From: Phialocephala subalpina
Taxonomy: Eukaryota > Ascomycota > Leotiomycetes > Helotiales > Mollisiaceae
Reading direction: 5' to 3'
NCBI GenBank assembly: GCA_900073065.1
Contig: FJOG01000001.1
Location: forward strand, 3,818,455 to 3,882,454
DNA: 64,000 nucleotides
The notes beneath the pieces are model-generated. The model was not told where the DNA came from, made no database searches, and was given only the letters and a program-made list of their open reading frames with translations. Each line of letters begins with the position of its first letter. The first letter of the stretch is position 1. This document shows, piece by piece, positions 45,772 through 56,484 of the stretch. The position numbers and the translations under genes are program-made.

Positions 45772-46001
45772 TATCAGTTGCGAAAGCGGCTAGAGGCAAA
45801 ATGTATAGTATTAATGTCAAATCTGTTTGTTTAGTTAAGTGGAAATGTCTGCTTGATATAGTGCTCTTATTGGAACATCGGAATTAGGCCAAACCGCCTA
45901 GTGAAACGATGCGTAACTAATGATGCGGCTTTATGCTAACATGCTACAATTTCCCTATCGCATTGAGACCATCATCACAGATTACGAGTCCTCAACTGAC
46001 A
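45772..46001 (-). repeat. 5' LTR of copia element (230 bp)
   Basis: Direct repeat of 39415-39644. Begins TGTCAGTTGAGG on the minus strand. Just downstream the minus strand reads GTTATCAGCACTATC, which may be the decayed tRNA primer site. Confidence 0.9.
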
Positions 46002-46006
46002 CTTGT
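46002..46006. repeat. Target-site duplication, right copy
   Basis: CTTGT directly after the right LTR. Confidence 0.7.
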
Positions 46007-48354
46007 GTCCAAAGGGCCAGGCCAACTCAATATATCTTCCAAACGGCTTGAAAATATGTAGAAATTCGGTTCTTTATAAACCACAAGGATGATAATTTCG
46101 CCATCAGGGGATAAGCAGACGCTGTGGGGCTGTGGATGCTGCGAGTCTTGGATCCGGTGAGGATGAAGTGTGCTTGACAGTCCCATCGCGATATGCGAAT
46201 GAACATAGATCTGTTGTATATCAGTCGATAACCAAGATATTAGGACGGAAAAACTTTACATCAAAGGTCTTCTCTGCAGTGAAGGCAATCAGGTGTGTTG
46301 AGCTGATACCATAGCCAGACCAATCAGACCCTTCCGGGGGCTTGAGTATTTTTGCCCTCCGACAAGCTTTTGCAGGTTCCTTCTCGTTTGTAAACAGGAC
46401 GCTACAACGCCCAAGCATACTCGTAGAGTAAAGGGAAATTTTTTGGGCCGAAAAGAATGCAAGGAAACCGCCGCAGTTGGAGAATTTGCAGCTGCTCGAT
46501 TCCGGAGGGATATCCAAGCCCCAGGTCCTTGGAGCCACCGTTTTATTTTCGATACTTCCTGTTGAGCCTAGCAGCTTTCTGAATGACATACTAGCTCTCC
46601 TGGTGCTGATCTGTCCGTGGGGTGCCTGGAACAAATCCATTTTTTCTTTGAATCTCTGTGCCATCGTTTGAGAATCTGCTCGCGCAGATGGCTCGACAAT
46701 CAAAAAGTTCTTTTGCAAGAGAGAAACCATCTCCTGAACGACCATTTCTACTTTTTCGTGCTGGAAGGGCTGGGTAATGGTTAAAGTCGTCGCGCTGCGT
46801 GCAATTTCTTCTGCAGCTTCCGTAGACGCCGATGTGATATCTGCTGGCAGCGCACGCAGCGTAGCTGTAACTTCAGGGTTCAGAACAAGTTTCTTTCCTC
46901 TCGCAACATAGAAACAATCATTGCGCCCGCCACTGCCGCCGGTCCGTCGTCTTTGAAACTCTCGGATACTCGTGGTGCCGTCACTGAGAAAGCTCAGGAG
47001 AATGGTCAATATGCAGCCCATTGACCAAACGTCGCTCTTTGCTCTTTCATTGCCTGTATTGCTTTCTTTTGTAGTTTTCGTTTCGGGAGCCAAGAATGGC
47101 CCAGTGCGGATCTGCCTCGCGCCGGAGTTCGTATGATCTTCCTGGCTGAATGGCTGTGCAAGGTTGAATGGGAAGCGAGTAAACCACCTCTCCTTTGGTG
47201 GATATCGATTCATAACCTCGGATTCCCCAAAATCGTTGAGCTTCCAAACCTCTTTCGCTGAACTTTTGTTGAATACCAGTATATTTTGGGGCTTCAGATC
47301 TCCATGGACCAGGCAGATATCTTCGCCTGTACCGGGCCTCAAAGCCGTATGAAGGAATACTAGGGCGTCTAGAAGGCCTTGAAAACGCCGGAGGAAGCAT
47401 TGCACTTCCTTGGTGGTCCTTGGAATCTTCTGTGTTTCGTTCAAGTACTTGTCCAAGTCACAATCTGCATATTCGAAATAAAGACTGTACCTCGTGCCCC
47501 GTTGAATGCTCCCATGCCACAATGCGATGCATAGGTCTTCTGAGTATGAAGAAGCTTTTCTTATCGATTGAATGTTTTTTAACTCGGCTGCAAAAGCTCG
47601 TTTGTTAATCTCCTCGAATTCTTTCCAGGCAAATTCGCGATCCTATATTTGGCCCTTTATTAGTTTTCGAGGCAACCAGTGGCTGAGTTTCAACTTACGG
47701 TAGGATTAGGACCCCAAGCATCGATATCTTTGGGGAAGTAGTGACCTCTGGCTACCTTGACCCTCCATACTGTCCCGTAACCTCCAGACCTAATATTTTC
47801 GACGTCGAGAAACGGTAGTCTGCACTTTTCTTCCTCCCCAACATAGCGTAAGTCTCGTCCCCCTATCAACTTTGCAGGACTAAATATAAATTGCCTGAGA
47901 ACAAAGTTATCCCTGATACCAGCGGGCAGAAGATTGGCTAAATTTTGGTCCAAGGGTAATTTCGAATCCTCAAGACCAAGGCCTCCTTCGATGAAGGTTT
48001 GTAAAAAAGATCTGCTGCATCTGATGTAAAGAAGAATGGCAAGTATTCTCCATTTTGGAACCCCGATTTGGAACGCCTGACTCTTTTCCTCTCCTATGGA
48101 TAGGGATTCGAAAAGTGCTCTGCAGAGGGCAAGAAGGCGAGGTTTGATTATTGCCTTTGCAAGATAGAGCGGTGCAAATTTCGTTTCGCTATCCTGACTC
48201 CAACCTGTAACAAATATCGAATCAGTACTACCCAAGATGACGGGTTGAAGCAATGGGTAGGGACAATCAACTAGCAAGACCTACGTTGAATCGTGAGACC
48301 AGCATCGATCTGCCGTCTTAACTCCCTGGCGATCTCGAGCTCATCTGAAGCCAT
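46002..48354 (-). pseudogene. Protein kinase N-terminal part of split gene
   Basis: Minus-strand exons 48285-48354, 47699-48204, 46260-47642 and 46002-46210 join in one frame from ATG at 48354 (MASDELEIARELRRQIDAG). The kinase domain has a glycine loop (IRSGGYGTVWRVKVARG), catalytic loop LVHGDLKPQNILVF (HGD in place of HRD), LNDFGES and GPFLAPE, then WSMGCILTILLSF, so the catalytic residues are present. Afterwards comes a beta-rich region with SPDGEIIILVVYKEPNFYIF that runs into the retroelement at 46002. The rest of the gene is at 38565-39414. The kinase domain itself is intact, so a truncated kinase ending inside the LTR (stop a few codons in) could still be made. Confidence 0.83.
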
Positions 48355-49055
48355 CAACCCAACTATCCAAGCGATTTTGAACTCGCATGGGCAAGGTCAC
48401 TTGTTACTTCATAGATCCCACATAGATTATGTGTTCACCCGATGGCCTTCGCTGCAGCCTTGCTACTATGCAGGAACCAGAGATTGATTCACAGGTCAAC
48501 AGAAAGGCCAACTTTCGAGTTGACGTCCGATGGGGTCTAGCTTGCGTCGTAAGGCAGATCAAAGCCTTCGCATCGTCTTAGGACTGTGATGGCGTCGTCA
48601 TTTCTCGGTGTGCCAGAATGGTGGTTTGGTGTTAGATGCTACACTCTCAGGCAGCAGTTTGTGGGTAAAGAATTGATTGTTAAGTCTGCAGATCAGTAAT
48701 CCGTGAGCTATTCTACATAAGGAAGGAGCGTACGCTACGCGTGATCAGCAACTGACATTTGGAGTGCTTCCACATTTTATCGCCGGCTTGTGAGTGGTTG
48801 AGAAAGTGAGGCTGAACCCTAAACCCTAAGTTGCTTAGACAGCTCAAGCGAGCTGGCTGAGCCGAGGGTGATTAGCGCCTGAGTAGAAGCGGCCAGCCTA
48901 CTAACCGACCTTGGGACGATCAACTACCGCAATGTTCTCAAAGGTGGGAGGGGCGATATCAAGTTCCTTGCACGATTTTTCGTGGCTTCCTCTGCGTGTC
49001 CGCTGTTTGCATTTTGATTTTTGTTTTCATCGAGAGTGCGATCGAGATCGTCATC
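48355..49055. other. Intergenic with short telomere-like repeat
   Basis: Divergent promoters of the kinase gene and the MFS transporter. At 48815-48829 it reads AACCCTAAACCCTAA, two telomere-type units (telobox-like). Confidence 0.55.
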
Positions 49056-50810
49056 ATGTCAGATATTGAGAACAAAGATCAAGCTTCTTCGAAAGACCCC
49101 ATCAACATCTCATCCGACAAAGATGGTTCCCTCGGAGAATTTCTCGATGCTGAAGTTGGAGCCTCTCCCTTCACAGCAGAAGAAGAAAGACGTGTCAAGT
49201 TGAAGACTGATCTGGTCATCCTTCCATTGCTTTGTGGTGTCTTCTTTCTGCAATATTTGGACAAACAGAGCTTGAGTTATGCTTCGGTGTTTGGCTTGAT
49301 CACAGATTTGAAGCTGAAGGGGACTGAATACTCTTGGTGTTCTTCCATCTTCTACATTGGTGAGAGATCACTCATTGAGTGTATTGAGTGTTGGAACAAT
49401 GCTGAATCTTTTCGCAGGGCAACTTGTTTCTGAGTACCCGTTCATCTACTTGATGAGCAGGTTGCCATTAGCCAAGTTTGTTGGCCTCACCATGTATGCA
49501 TAATGCCCAGCTTGGACGAAATTTTGGTGCTGAAATTCTGTAGTGTGATCTGGGGCATCGTTTGCATGTGCTTGGCTGCTCCCACGAACTATGCTGGCTT
49601 TGCAACTGTCCGATTCCTGCTCGGATTCTGTGAAGGTGCAGTGTCTCCAGCGTTCGTAACTATGTCGAGTATTTGGTACCGAAAGGATGAGCACCCAATG
49701 CGTATTGGGCAAGTCCCCAATATTCCAGCTGTCCTCAGATACTGACAATCCTCAGAACATGGATCTCAATGAACGGACTTTCTCAAATCGTCGGAGGACT
49801 CCTCATGTACGGAATAGGCAAAAACTCCAATCTCTCACTCGCACCGTGGAGAACTCTCTTCCTCATTTGCGGTGCTTTAACTTCCGCGATGGGTGTTCTC
49901 TTCTTCGCGATGCCTAGTGGTCCGGACAAAGCTTGGTTCTTCACTCCCAGAGAAAGAGAGGTTGCTGCGATGAGGTTGGCAAGAGATCATGAAGGTGGAG
50001 ATAAGACAAACTTTTCTATACTTCAGCTTCTGGAGGCTCTCAAAGACGTGAAAACCTGGCTTACATTCGCCTTCGGGGTTCTTGTCACGGTGCCTTCTCC
50101 TGTGTTGACCGTAAAGTGAATGTCCCCAACTATGAAATGACTTGACGCTCACCTCAATAGTTCGCTTCCTTGGTCATCAGCAACATCGGATACGACAAGT
50201 TCCAAACCATGCTCTACGGCGCGCCCTCAGGAGCAGTCCAAATACTCTTCATCTGGATTGGAGTGCTCGGCTGCTACCTTTTCCCAAAAAAACAGATCTC
50301 TGATCGTCATGATCCTTGTCATCGTCCCCCTGATCGGCAACATCCTCCTGCTCAAGCTTTCGCTAAGCTCCGGCTGGGGCATGATCGTTGCGTCTTGGCT
50401 GGTAAGAAACCATCCCCCTTCAGAGATCCGAGAGACTAGCTCACGTATGCAAGGCCTCCGTTATTTCCGACATCTTCTCCATCACTTTATGCTTGAGTGC
50501 TTCAAACGTGAAAGGTAATACCAAGAGAGCAGTGGTGAATACGATATACTTCATTGGGTATTGTGCGGGTTGTATTGGAGCACCTCAGCTTTGGTTGTCG
50601 ACTCAGAAGCCGAGGTACAAGCAAGGTTTGATTACAGACCTCGTGGCTTGGGGACTGCTCCTCATCTGCACGTCATACTACTGGTATGTCTGTGACTCGG
50701 AGAACAAAAGGAGGGATAAGTTGGAAGCGGAAGGACGGATTGATGTGCTGTTTGAGAAGGGAGCGGATGTTACTGATGGAGAGGATCTTTCTTTCAGGTA
50801 CAACTGCTGA
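49056..50810 (+). pseudogene. MFS transporter, allantoate-permease type, with frameshift
   Basis: Exons: 49056-49359, 49418-49493, 49544-49708, 49756-50110, 50161-50401, 50454-50810. Family landmarks: LPLLCGVFFLQYLDKQSLSY, GQLVSEYPFIYLMSRLP, ATVRFLLGFCEGAVSPAF, WISMNGLSQIVGGLLMYGI, NVKGNTKRAVVN. These fit the Dal5-like anion:cation symporter branch of the major facilitator superfamily with about 12 membrane spans. The frame is broken in exon 5 at an A7 run (50286-50292): with six A the protein would read on from FPK into NRSLIVMILVIVPLIGN. The intron at 49709-49755 has a GC donor (GCAAGT). The ATG at 49056 is preferred over the one at 48996 because the family N terminus is short and acidic. 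Substrate unknown. Confidence 0.82.
50286..50292 (+). other. A7 homopolymer carrying the transporter frameshift
   Basis: Seven A where six would keep the frame between the two halves of a conserved membrane helix region. The exon sum is one base more than a multiple of three. Confidence 0.8.
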
Positions 50811-50938
50811 GAGGAGAAGACTCACAATAGGTACGAGAGAAAGATTATGATGGCGAGAAACCCCACTTGGGGAGATTCGAAAAGGAAAAGAGAGAAACAA
50901 CAGATGCGCCAGCGCGATTAGACTTAGTTTTATTCTTG

Positions 50939-51201
50939 AACACCATGATATCCCTCCCCAAATTTTCTATACCCAAACGCTTTTGTTCAGCACAGATAGA
51001 AACCGGGCAAGTGCCCATAACACCAAGATATCCCTCCCACAAACGCTCTATACCGAAACATTGTTTGTACTGTACAGAATAGAAAGAAAGCGAGCAAGTG
51101 CCCATAACACCATGATAATTTCCAGCATTAGACCCTTCCACAAATACTCTATATCCAAACATATATATGTACAGAATGGCAAAAAAGCGGGCAAGTGCCC
51201 A
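50939..51201. repeat. Three degenerate tandem units of 80-96 bp
   Basis: Units at 50939-51018, 51019-51105 and 51106-51201 start AACACCAnGATA and end GGGCAAGTGCCCA (second: GAGCAAGTGCCCA). The end motif is a small palindrome (GGGC, AAGT, GCCC). The array lies between two convergent genes. Confidence 0.75.
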
Positions 51202-51246
51202 AGGAGAACCCGCAGCTTTGCTCTAACAACGCCACCAAGAACCCGT

Positions 51247-51810
51247 TCACATTGTGAAATCGACACAACTCATGTATGTCTGCTTCGAATCGGGCGAGTT
51301 CCACCACCATTGCACAACACAGTTTCCGGCAGTCCCACACTGACCGGAAACATCCGGCATCGTGATGTCAAACTGTGTGTTGTTCTTGGGAAGATCTGTC
51401 GACGTGCTGGCATACACCGGGAAGTATATCAACGCATCGCTGATCATCTTGTTCGTAGCTGTATCGACGACCGAGACGTTGGCTATTCCTGTATGCTTGG
51501 CCTGTATATCGACCGTGATAGGCACGACTTGTCCTGGCGTGAATGTCTGAACGTTCGCCACGTTGTCGTTGAACTGTTGACCTTTGCACAAGCTGACGTC
51601 GCAAGCTGTGGGATCAAAGTCTTTCTGTGATGCGCCAATTTGGGAAAGTTGTTCGATGTCGCCATATTCATTGGATTGGAGGTTGTTGGTGACTTGTTGG
51701 CCGCAGACGGCTTTCATGGCATCGCCGGCGGAGCGAGCTGTGGGTTTGGTGACGATGCCGTGGCCGGCACTGAGGGTGGCAAAAGCGAGGGTAAGAATGT
51801 TAGAGCGCAT
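51247..51810 (-). CDS. Secreted LPMO-like (chitin-binding type-4) protein
   Basis: A single exon of 187 residues. The N terminus MRSNILTLAFATLSAG is a signal peptide and cleavage would leave HGIVTKPTARSAG, giving the N-terminal histidine needed for a copper histidine brace. Later features are ACDVSLCKGQQF, QTFTPGQVVPITVDIQAKH with a second His, and the tail VVQWWWNSPDSKQTYMSCVDF. These match fungal proteins annotated as chitin-binding type-4 or lytic polysaccharide monooxygenase-like. Four or more cysteines suit disulfides. It probably acts outside the cell on chitin or other polysaccharide, or in copper handling; activity is unproven. Confidence 0.8.
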   Translation of the reverse strand: MRSNILTLAFATLSAGHGIVTKPTARSAGDAMKAVCGQQVTNNLQSNEYGDIEQLSQIGASQKDFDPTACDVSLCKGQQFNDNVANVQTFTPGQVVPITVDIQAKHTGIANVSVVDTATNKMISDALIYFPVYASTSTDLPKNNTQFDITMPDVSGQCGTAGNCVVQWWWNSPDSKQTYMSCVDFTM

Positions 51811-52589
51811 TTTGCATTACAAAGGTATAAGTTTGAAGATTGGTTTGATTGGAATGACTGTTGAGTGAATGAGTGACTTGAAGATATGGTGAACTTTCTG
51901 GCAAGATGAGGAGATTTATATCTGCCAACAGCGCCATCAGAAAACAAGAACGGATGACGGATGCGACTTTCTCGGAATATGGAGAGACCGAACTCGCAAT
52001 AGCTACCCATTCGGATGGTATTAGCGCTCTTGACATGTAGTGCACCGACGAAAGTTCATGTTTCGACTGAAGAACAGCAGACTTCAAGGAGAACTCAAGA
52101 TGGAAGTTGAGATTGCCAAGATCGGATGCGCAGCATGCATTGGACGGAGATCACTTGGTTCTCATGCGGAGGTCGTCCGTGCATAGTTCGGCTGTAAAGT
52201 TGTTCAACACTTGAGATGTGTATTGTTTCCAAACACTTCGGATGGTGGCGGTACTAGCCCTGAGAGGTTATCATGCGAGAAATGTTCGACTATGCGGCTA
52301 TAAGGCTTGATTTGAACTGGGTAGTTTGAGCTGAGACGCCCAATCGCAACTTCTCGCTTCGAGCATCATCCAAACGTTCAGAGGAATTCTGCCCTGTTTC
52401 AGGCTCAGAGTCAGACTGCACTTGAAACACTCAGACGATACCTCGGTCTGTCACCCCATTTACAAACATCGGCAAACGAACTGATAACTTGAAACTTTCA
52501 TTGCGATGACCGAAATTCCGACGGAGCAATGGCATGGAATTTGTAATGTCCCCCACCCTTCCAGATAACTGTCAGCTTTCTGTTGGAGG
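51811..52589. other. Intergenic, LPMO promoter region
   Basis: Upstream region of the LPMO-like gene and 3' flank of the regulator (both minus). No gene recognised. Confidence 0.5.
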
Positions 52590-54821
52590 TTAGAACTGCG
52601 AGTTCCACCAGTTGACATTGCCGTCAAGTTCCTGTCTCTGATGGAAGAAGCTTTCGGCAAGGACAGCCAATTCGTCATCTGAATACGCGAGAAGTATATC
52701 TCCTGAAGGCGGCATTCCAGCGAGGTTGGCGTTCATCGGTGTGAGTTGAGCATTTGACATCGTTGGAGTGGGAGTTGCATTTGAAAAGTCTTGTCTCTCG
52801 ACCCTAGTCGGGGCCGGGAGGACAGAAGTCTGAGCCATCTCTGTTCTGGAGCCTGGGAAGCTCGTCTGTAGAGTTGTGCCAAACAGACTTGCAGCAGATC
52901 CTGGCATTTCGCTTGACAATGAATACTCCAAAACTTCGAAGAACTGCCCGAGGTCGATTAGAAGCTTTCGGTTCTGTCGTATGTGCTCCTCACTCGCCAC
53001 GTAGGTAGATGAGACGGTTTCGGCAAGCTTCTGAAGCTTTTCTGCCTTCGGCGTTGTCAGCTATAATCCCGTTGAACTTTGATTTGACACTTACTATCCT
53101 GTCTAGATGCGGCCATTGCGGTCCAAAACCTCTGATGAACCTCAAGCATTTCTCAAAAAACGCTTGCTTCTCTTCCCTCGTCCCAGGGTCATTGACAAAG
53201 CTCTCTTGGAGGTAGATAGTGGAGACGATCGCCACACAGTGTCCTAGAAAGGGGTCTGTAACTTTAAAAGGTTTGGCTTCGAGCATGTCGATGAAGTTGA
53301 TGATCCAGGAGGTGTGTGACGAAACGAGATCAGCAGTGTGCTGGAGAAATATTTCCGGAATGACACACTTGAAGCCTCGAAGCCTGAGCGATAGCAGGAG
53401 CGGATGGTTTAGGAGACACAGATTAGTGTGGTACAGAAACTGAACAAAGAGCCATGGTCCCCAATAATCTCGATTGGCTTCAAGTTGCTCGACCGTTTTC
53501 TGGGAGAATTTGGCAGGTTCAAATCGATGGATGTAGGGCATTCGAGTTTCAAAGTCCATCTGGTGCGCAAGAATGGTGGAGTAATCCGATGTTGAAGACC
53601 ATGGAGGTTGAGCATTTGGCTTTCCTCGGCGGCGCGCATATCTTGTGATTTTGAACCACACTTCGCTCAGCTGAATGGCATGTGCAACGATGCCTTTGTC
53701 CGGGTACTCGCTTGATTCGGGATTCGAGCGCTGGATTGAGTTGAGAGAGTTGCCTGTAGTCTCAGGATACCATGGAAAGTTGTCTTCTGCGGAGAAGTCC
53801 AGGATCATGAAGTCAGCTCCGTGCAGTCTCTTTAGCAGGAACAAGCTCCAGAAGCAGCGTCGACGTTCTTCCTTCTCGCGATCAGGGAGATCGTGGTGGG
53901 GCTCTGATGTCAACCCCGCGTTGTGGGCCAGACTCATGGCCAAGCTGCAGTCGAAGCTTGCTCGTCCGGTCTTCCCATCTGATTTGATCAGTCAAAGCAA
54001 AAGCCGGGGAAGAGAGTTCCTCTCACCTGCGAAGTCTACTAGTGTTAGGAGACACAAAGTCTGGATGGTTGAAAGCTCAACGTTTCCATCTGACAATCTC
54101 TTCGAAACTCTGCTCCTCGCTGCCTCAAAATGCCCAGAGACATTCGAAGCAAGAGATTCATTGTCTCTAAATCGTAGTGCTAGAGCTAGGATCGAAAACA
54201 AGACTTCCGGGTCGCGATCTTGGAGAGTTTGCATGAAGGTACCGCAATGAAAGAGGGGCAGCGGCTGACAGTCGCAGTATTGGAGGTATGTCTTTGCTGC
54301 GCTGACAACGATATTCCATGCAGGTAAGGAATTGTCGATATGTGAGGGAGCTTCTTGCTGGACATGGAAGCGGTTGGAAGATCTGACTGGCGAATCTGGG
54401 AGGTGCGACGAAACGCTTCTGCTCATCTGCCCTTGATTTGCCAGGACCTCTGCGAGTTGAGATTCAACAACTTTCAGACGATCTTCCTGCATTGGCTTTA
54501 GTCAGGAACCTGGGTTCAGCATCAAAAGAATTCAGTACCAATCTCGAGTCCGGTGTCGAGGGCAGATGCACTCGAGGTTGAGCTTGAACGAGTGAGGAAG
54601 GTTCTGTGCTACGTCTCTCACTCTGCTGCCTTTCATCTGCATAGAAGCAATTCTGACCCAGTCGAGAACAGTGAGAACAAATTGGCTGCTCTCCTGGACA
54701 TCTCGACTTCTTCCTTCTGTCGTCGCGCGTCATTAAAAGCCATATATCGCGACTCTCCTAGAACTCACCTGCAAGGTTCGCAAGCCTGCCTTACTCTCTT
54801 CGCCGGACGCTCGGAAGACAT
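52590..54821 (-). CDS. Zn2Cys6 fungal transcription factor
   Basis: Five exons: 54769-54821, 54539-54716, 54027-54486, 53095-53978, 52590-53030; 2016 bp, 671 residues. The first intron splits the zinc cluster, whose cysteines follow C-x2-C-x6-C-x6-C-x2-C-x6-C (QACEPCRRKKSRC, CSHCSRLGQNC). A short coiled coil follows (EDRLKVVESQLAEVLANQ), then the fungal_trans middle homology domain (HCGTFMQTLQDRDPEVL; TIQTLCLLTLVDFADG; SLAMSLAHNAGL; RRRCFWSLFLLKRLHG). The acidic C terminus (SDDELAVLAESFF) may activate transcription. It sits 330 bp downstream of the FAD monooxygenase and at the edge of a kynurenine-pathway gene group, so it is a candidate pathway regulator. The acceptor at 53031 has an alternative three bases further on. 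Confidence 0.87.
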
Positions 54822-55152
54822 TATTCAAGCGCACTTCTTCCTCCATAATCAGATTGTACCTATCGCTGGTGATAGTGACTCTGCTCGTGGAATGAGCGTG
54901 GAGGATGAGAATGAGAAATCGCGAAGTTTTGCGACGTGTCGAGGTCCACTAAACCACGCTGGGATGCCCCGCCCGTACCGGTGTTTGGCTGAAGATAAGG
55001 AGTACTTTCAGGCTTCTCTAGTGGGCTAGCACTGATATCGATACTGAGCATCACCCCGCTACGAAGCAGTCAAATTATCTAATTCTTCACTGGAGAAGGG
55101 ACTATGAGCTACAATTCAACAGAAGTGGTATATTAATGCTAGCTCAACGATT

Positions 55153-56484
55153 TCAGACACCCTCCTCTCCCCTAACCCTCTTCTCCACGTCTGCAATCAT
55201 ATCGTAACTGTTCATCTCCTCAATCGTCAACTTATTCTTCTCGTCCGTCACCTTGTACAGCGGGTTATTCGTGTTACTCGAGAACCCAATTCTCTCCGTG
55301 ATATTCTCCCTCGCTCTTTTGCTTGCCTCTTGAACTCTCGTGGCCCTTGGTTTCCTCACCTGCTCATAGACCTTCAATCCCTTATTGATCTTCTCTGGAG
55401 AAGCAGTAAATCCATGTCTTCGGCTGAAAATTATCCCAAGCACAGCAGCATCCTCAATCGCCATACAAGCGCCTTGACTCTGATCCGGCATCATTGGATG
55501 AGCCGCGTCTCCCATAATACAAGTCAACCCCTTCTGCCAATATGGATATGGTTGATGAACGAATAGTCTCCAAGGCTTGATGTCGTAGGAGTTCTTGAAA
55601 ATGGCAAGGAGCTTGGGGTCTAGGGTTCCAAAAGGCTCCATAAATTCCTCGACACCGACAGAGTGGTTCCAGCCTTCGCCAGGGTTCTTGCTCAATGCGG
55701 TAGGGAAGAAGCAGTAGAAGGAGTTGACTTCACCGCCGCGGCAAGGCGAGTATACGATCTTGTAGACGTCTTGGCCGCCCCAATACTCAATGGCAGAGTT
55801 CACAGTGTAGTCGGTAAGGCCCAGTCTCTTGACGTCTTCTGTGGTGATGATGCAATGTAGACAATGGGAGGTGGATTGTTTCCTGTCTGGAATAATGTCG
55901 AGTGTTTTGCGGACTTGAGAACCAATGCCGTCAGAGCCAATGATGAGGTCGTGTTTTGCTTGAACGCCGTTCTCGAATATGATTGTTCCAGTTATGTGGT
56001 CGATTTCGGAGGCTCGGTGGTTGCACCTCAGGACTCCTGGGATGCCCGAATGGTTTGTGCCGGTAGCAGAGTCCATCAACATCTCGTGCATATTAACTCG
56101 GTGGAACATGTTGTAGACGTATCCCCATTTCTCCTTGTAGTCTGCCAGATCGTATACATTGCTTGGCTCCCCAGTGGCCCAGTCGCGAGAGATGAGCTTC
56201 TGCAGAATGACTGGCTTGCCTATTGGGATATTCACGCCCCATTCTTCAAGCCATCTTGTTCCGTTCGCTGCACAACTGATCGAGGCACCAACTTCGCCTG
56301 CAAAGTCTGCTCGCTCGTATATCGTTACTCGATGTCCAGCTTGTCGAAGGGAGGTAGCTGCTGCGAGTCCACCTGCTGAAGTTAGCTTGAGGGCGTGAAT
56401 GAAGCGGAGAGAGATCCACGTACCAATGCCACCTCCGATAATAGCTACATTGAGCTCCCGCCAATTACTCTCGATTGATCCCAT
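55153..56484 (-). CDS. FAD-dependent aromatic-ring monooxygenase (salicylate hydroxylase-like)
   Basis: Two exons, 56424-56484 and 55153-56375; the 48 bp intron is in frame and, once removed, restores the dinucleotide motif NVAIIGGGIAGGLAAATSL. The product has 427 residues. The second FAD motif LIIGSDGIGSQVR and the third CIMGDAAHPMMPDQSQGACM are complete, as in class A flavoprotein hydroxylases (salicylate, anthranilate, 6-hydroxynicotinate and kynurenine hydroxylases). It lies next to IDO and kynureninase, so hydroxylation of anthranilate or kynurenine is the natural guess; sequence alone does not settle the substrate. Confidence 0.88.
   Translation of the reverse strand: MGSIESNWRELNVAIIGGGIGTWISLRFIHALKLTSAGGLAAATSLRQAGHRVTIYERADFAGEVGASISCAANGTRWLEEWGVNIPIGKPVILQKLISRDWATGEPSNVYDLADYKEKWGYVYNMFHRVNMHEMLMDSATGTNHSGIPGVLRCNHRASEIDHITGTIIFENGVQAKHDLIIGSDGIGSQVRKTLDIIPDRKQSTSHCLHCIITTEDVKRLGLTDYTVNSAIEYWGGQDVYKIVYSPCRGGEVNSFYCFFPTALSKNPGEGWNHSVGVEEFMEPFGTLDPKLLAIFKNSYDIKPWRLFVHQPYPYWQKGLTCIMGDAAHPMMPDQSQGACMAIEDAAVLGIIFSRRHGFTASPEKINKGLKVYEQVRKPRATRVQEASKRARENITERIGFSSNTNNPLYKVTDEKNKLTIEEMNSYDMIADVEKRVRGEEGV

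Larger units (their letters stand above)
39415..46001 (-). mobile_element. Ty1/copia LTR retrotransposon, degenerate
   Basis: Two 230 bp direct LTRs (39415-39644 and 45772-46001), a 5 bp target duplication, and minus-strand pieces of gag, protease, integrase, reverse transcriptase and RNase H in copia order. Length 6587 bp including a 591 bp N gap. The coding parts are full of stops and frame breaks and the DNA is TA-rich, as after RIP. The 3' LTR is the left one; the purine tract AAGGGG stands just inside it. It is inserted in the same orientation as the host kinase gene. Confidence 0.92.
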
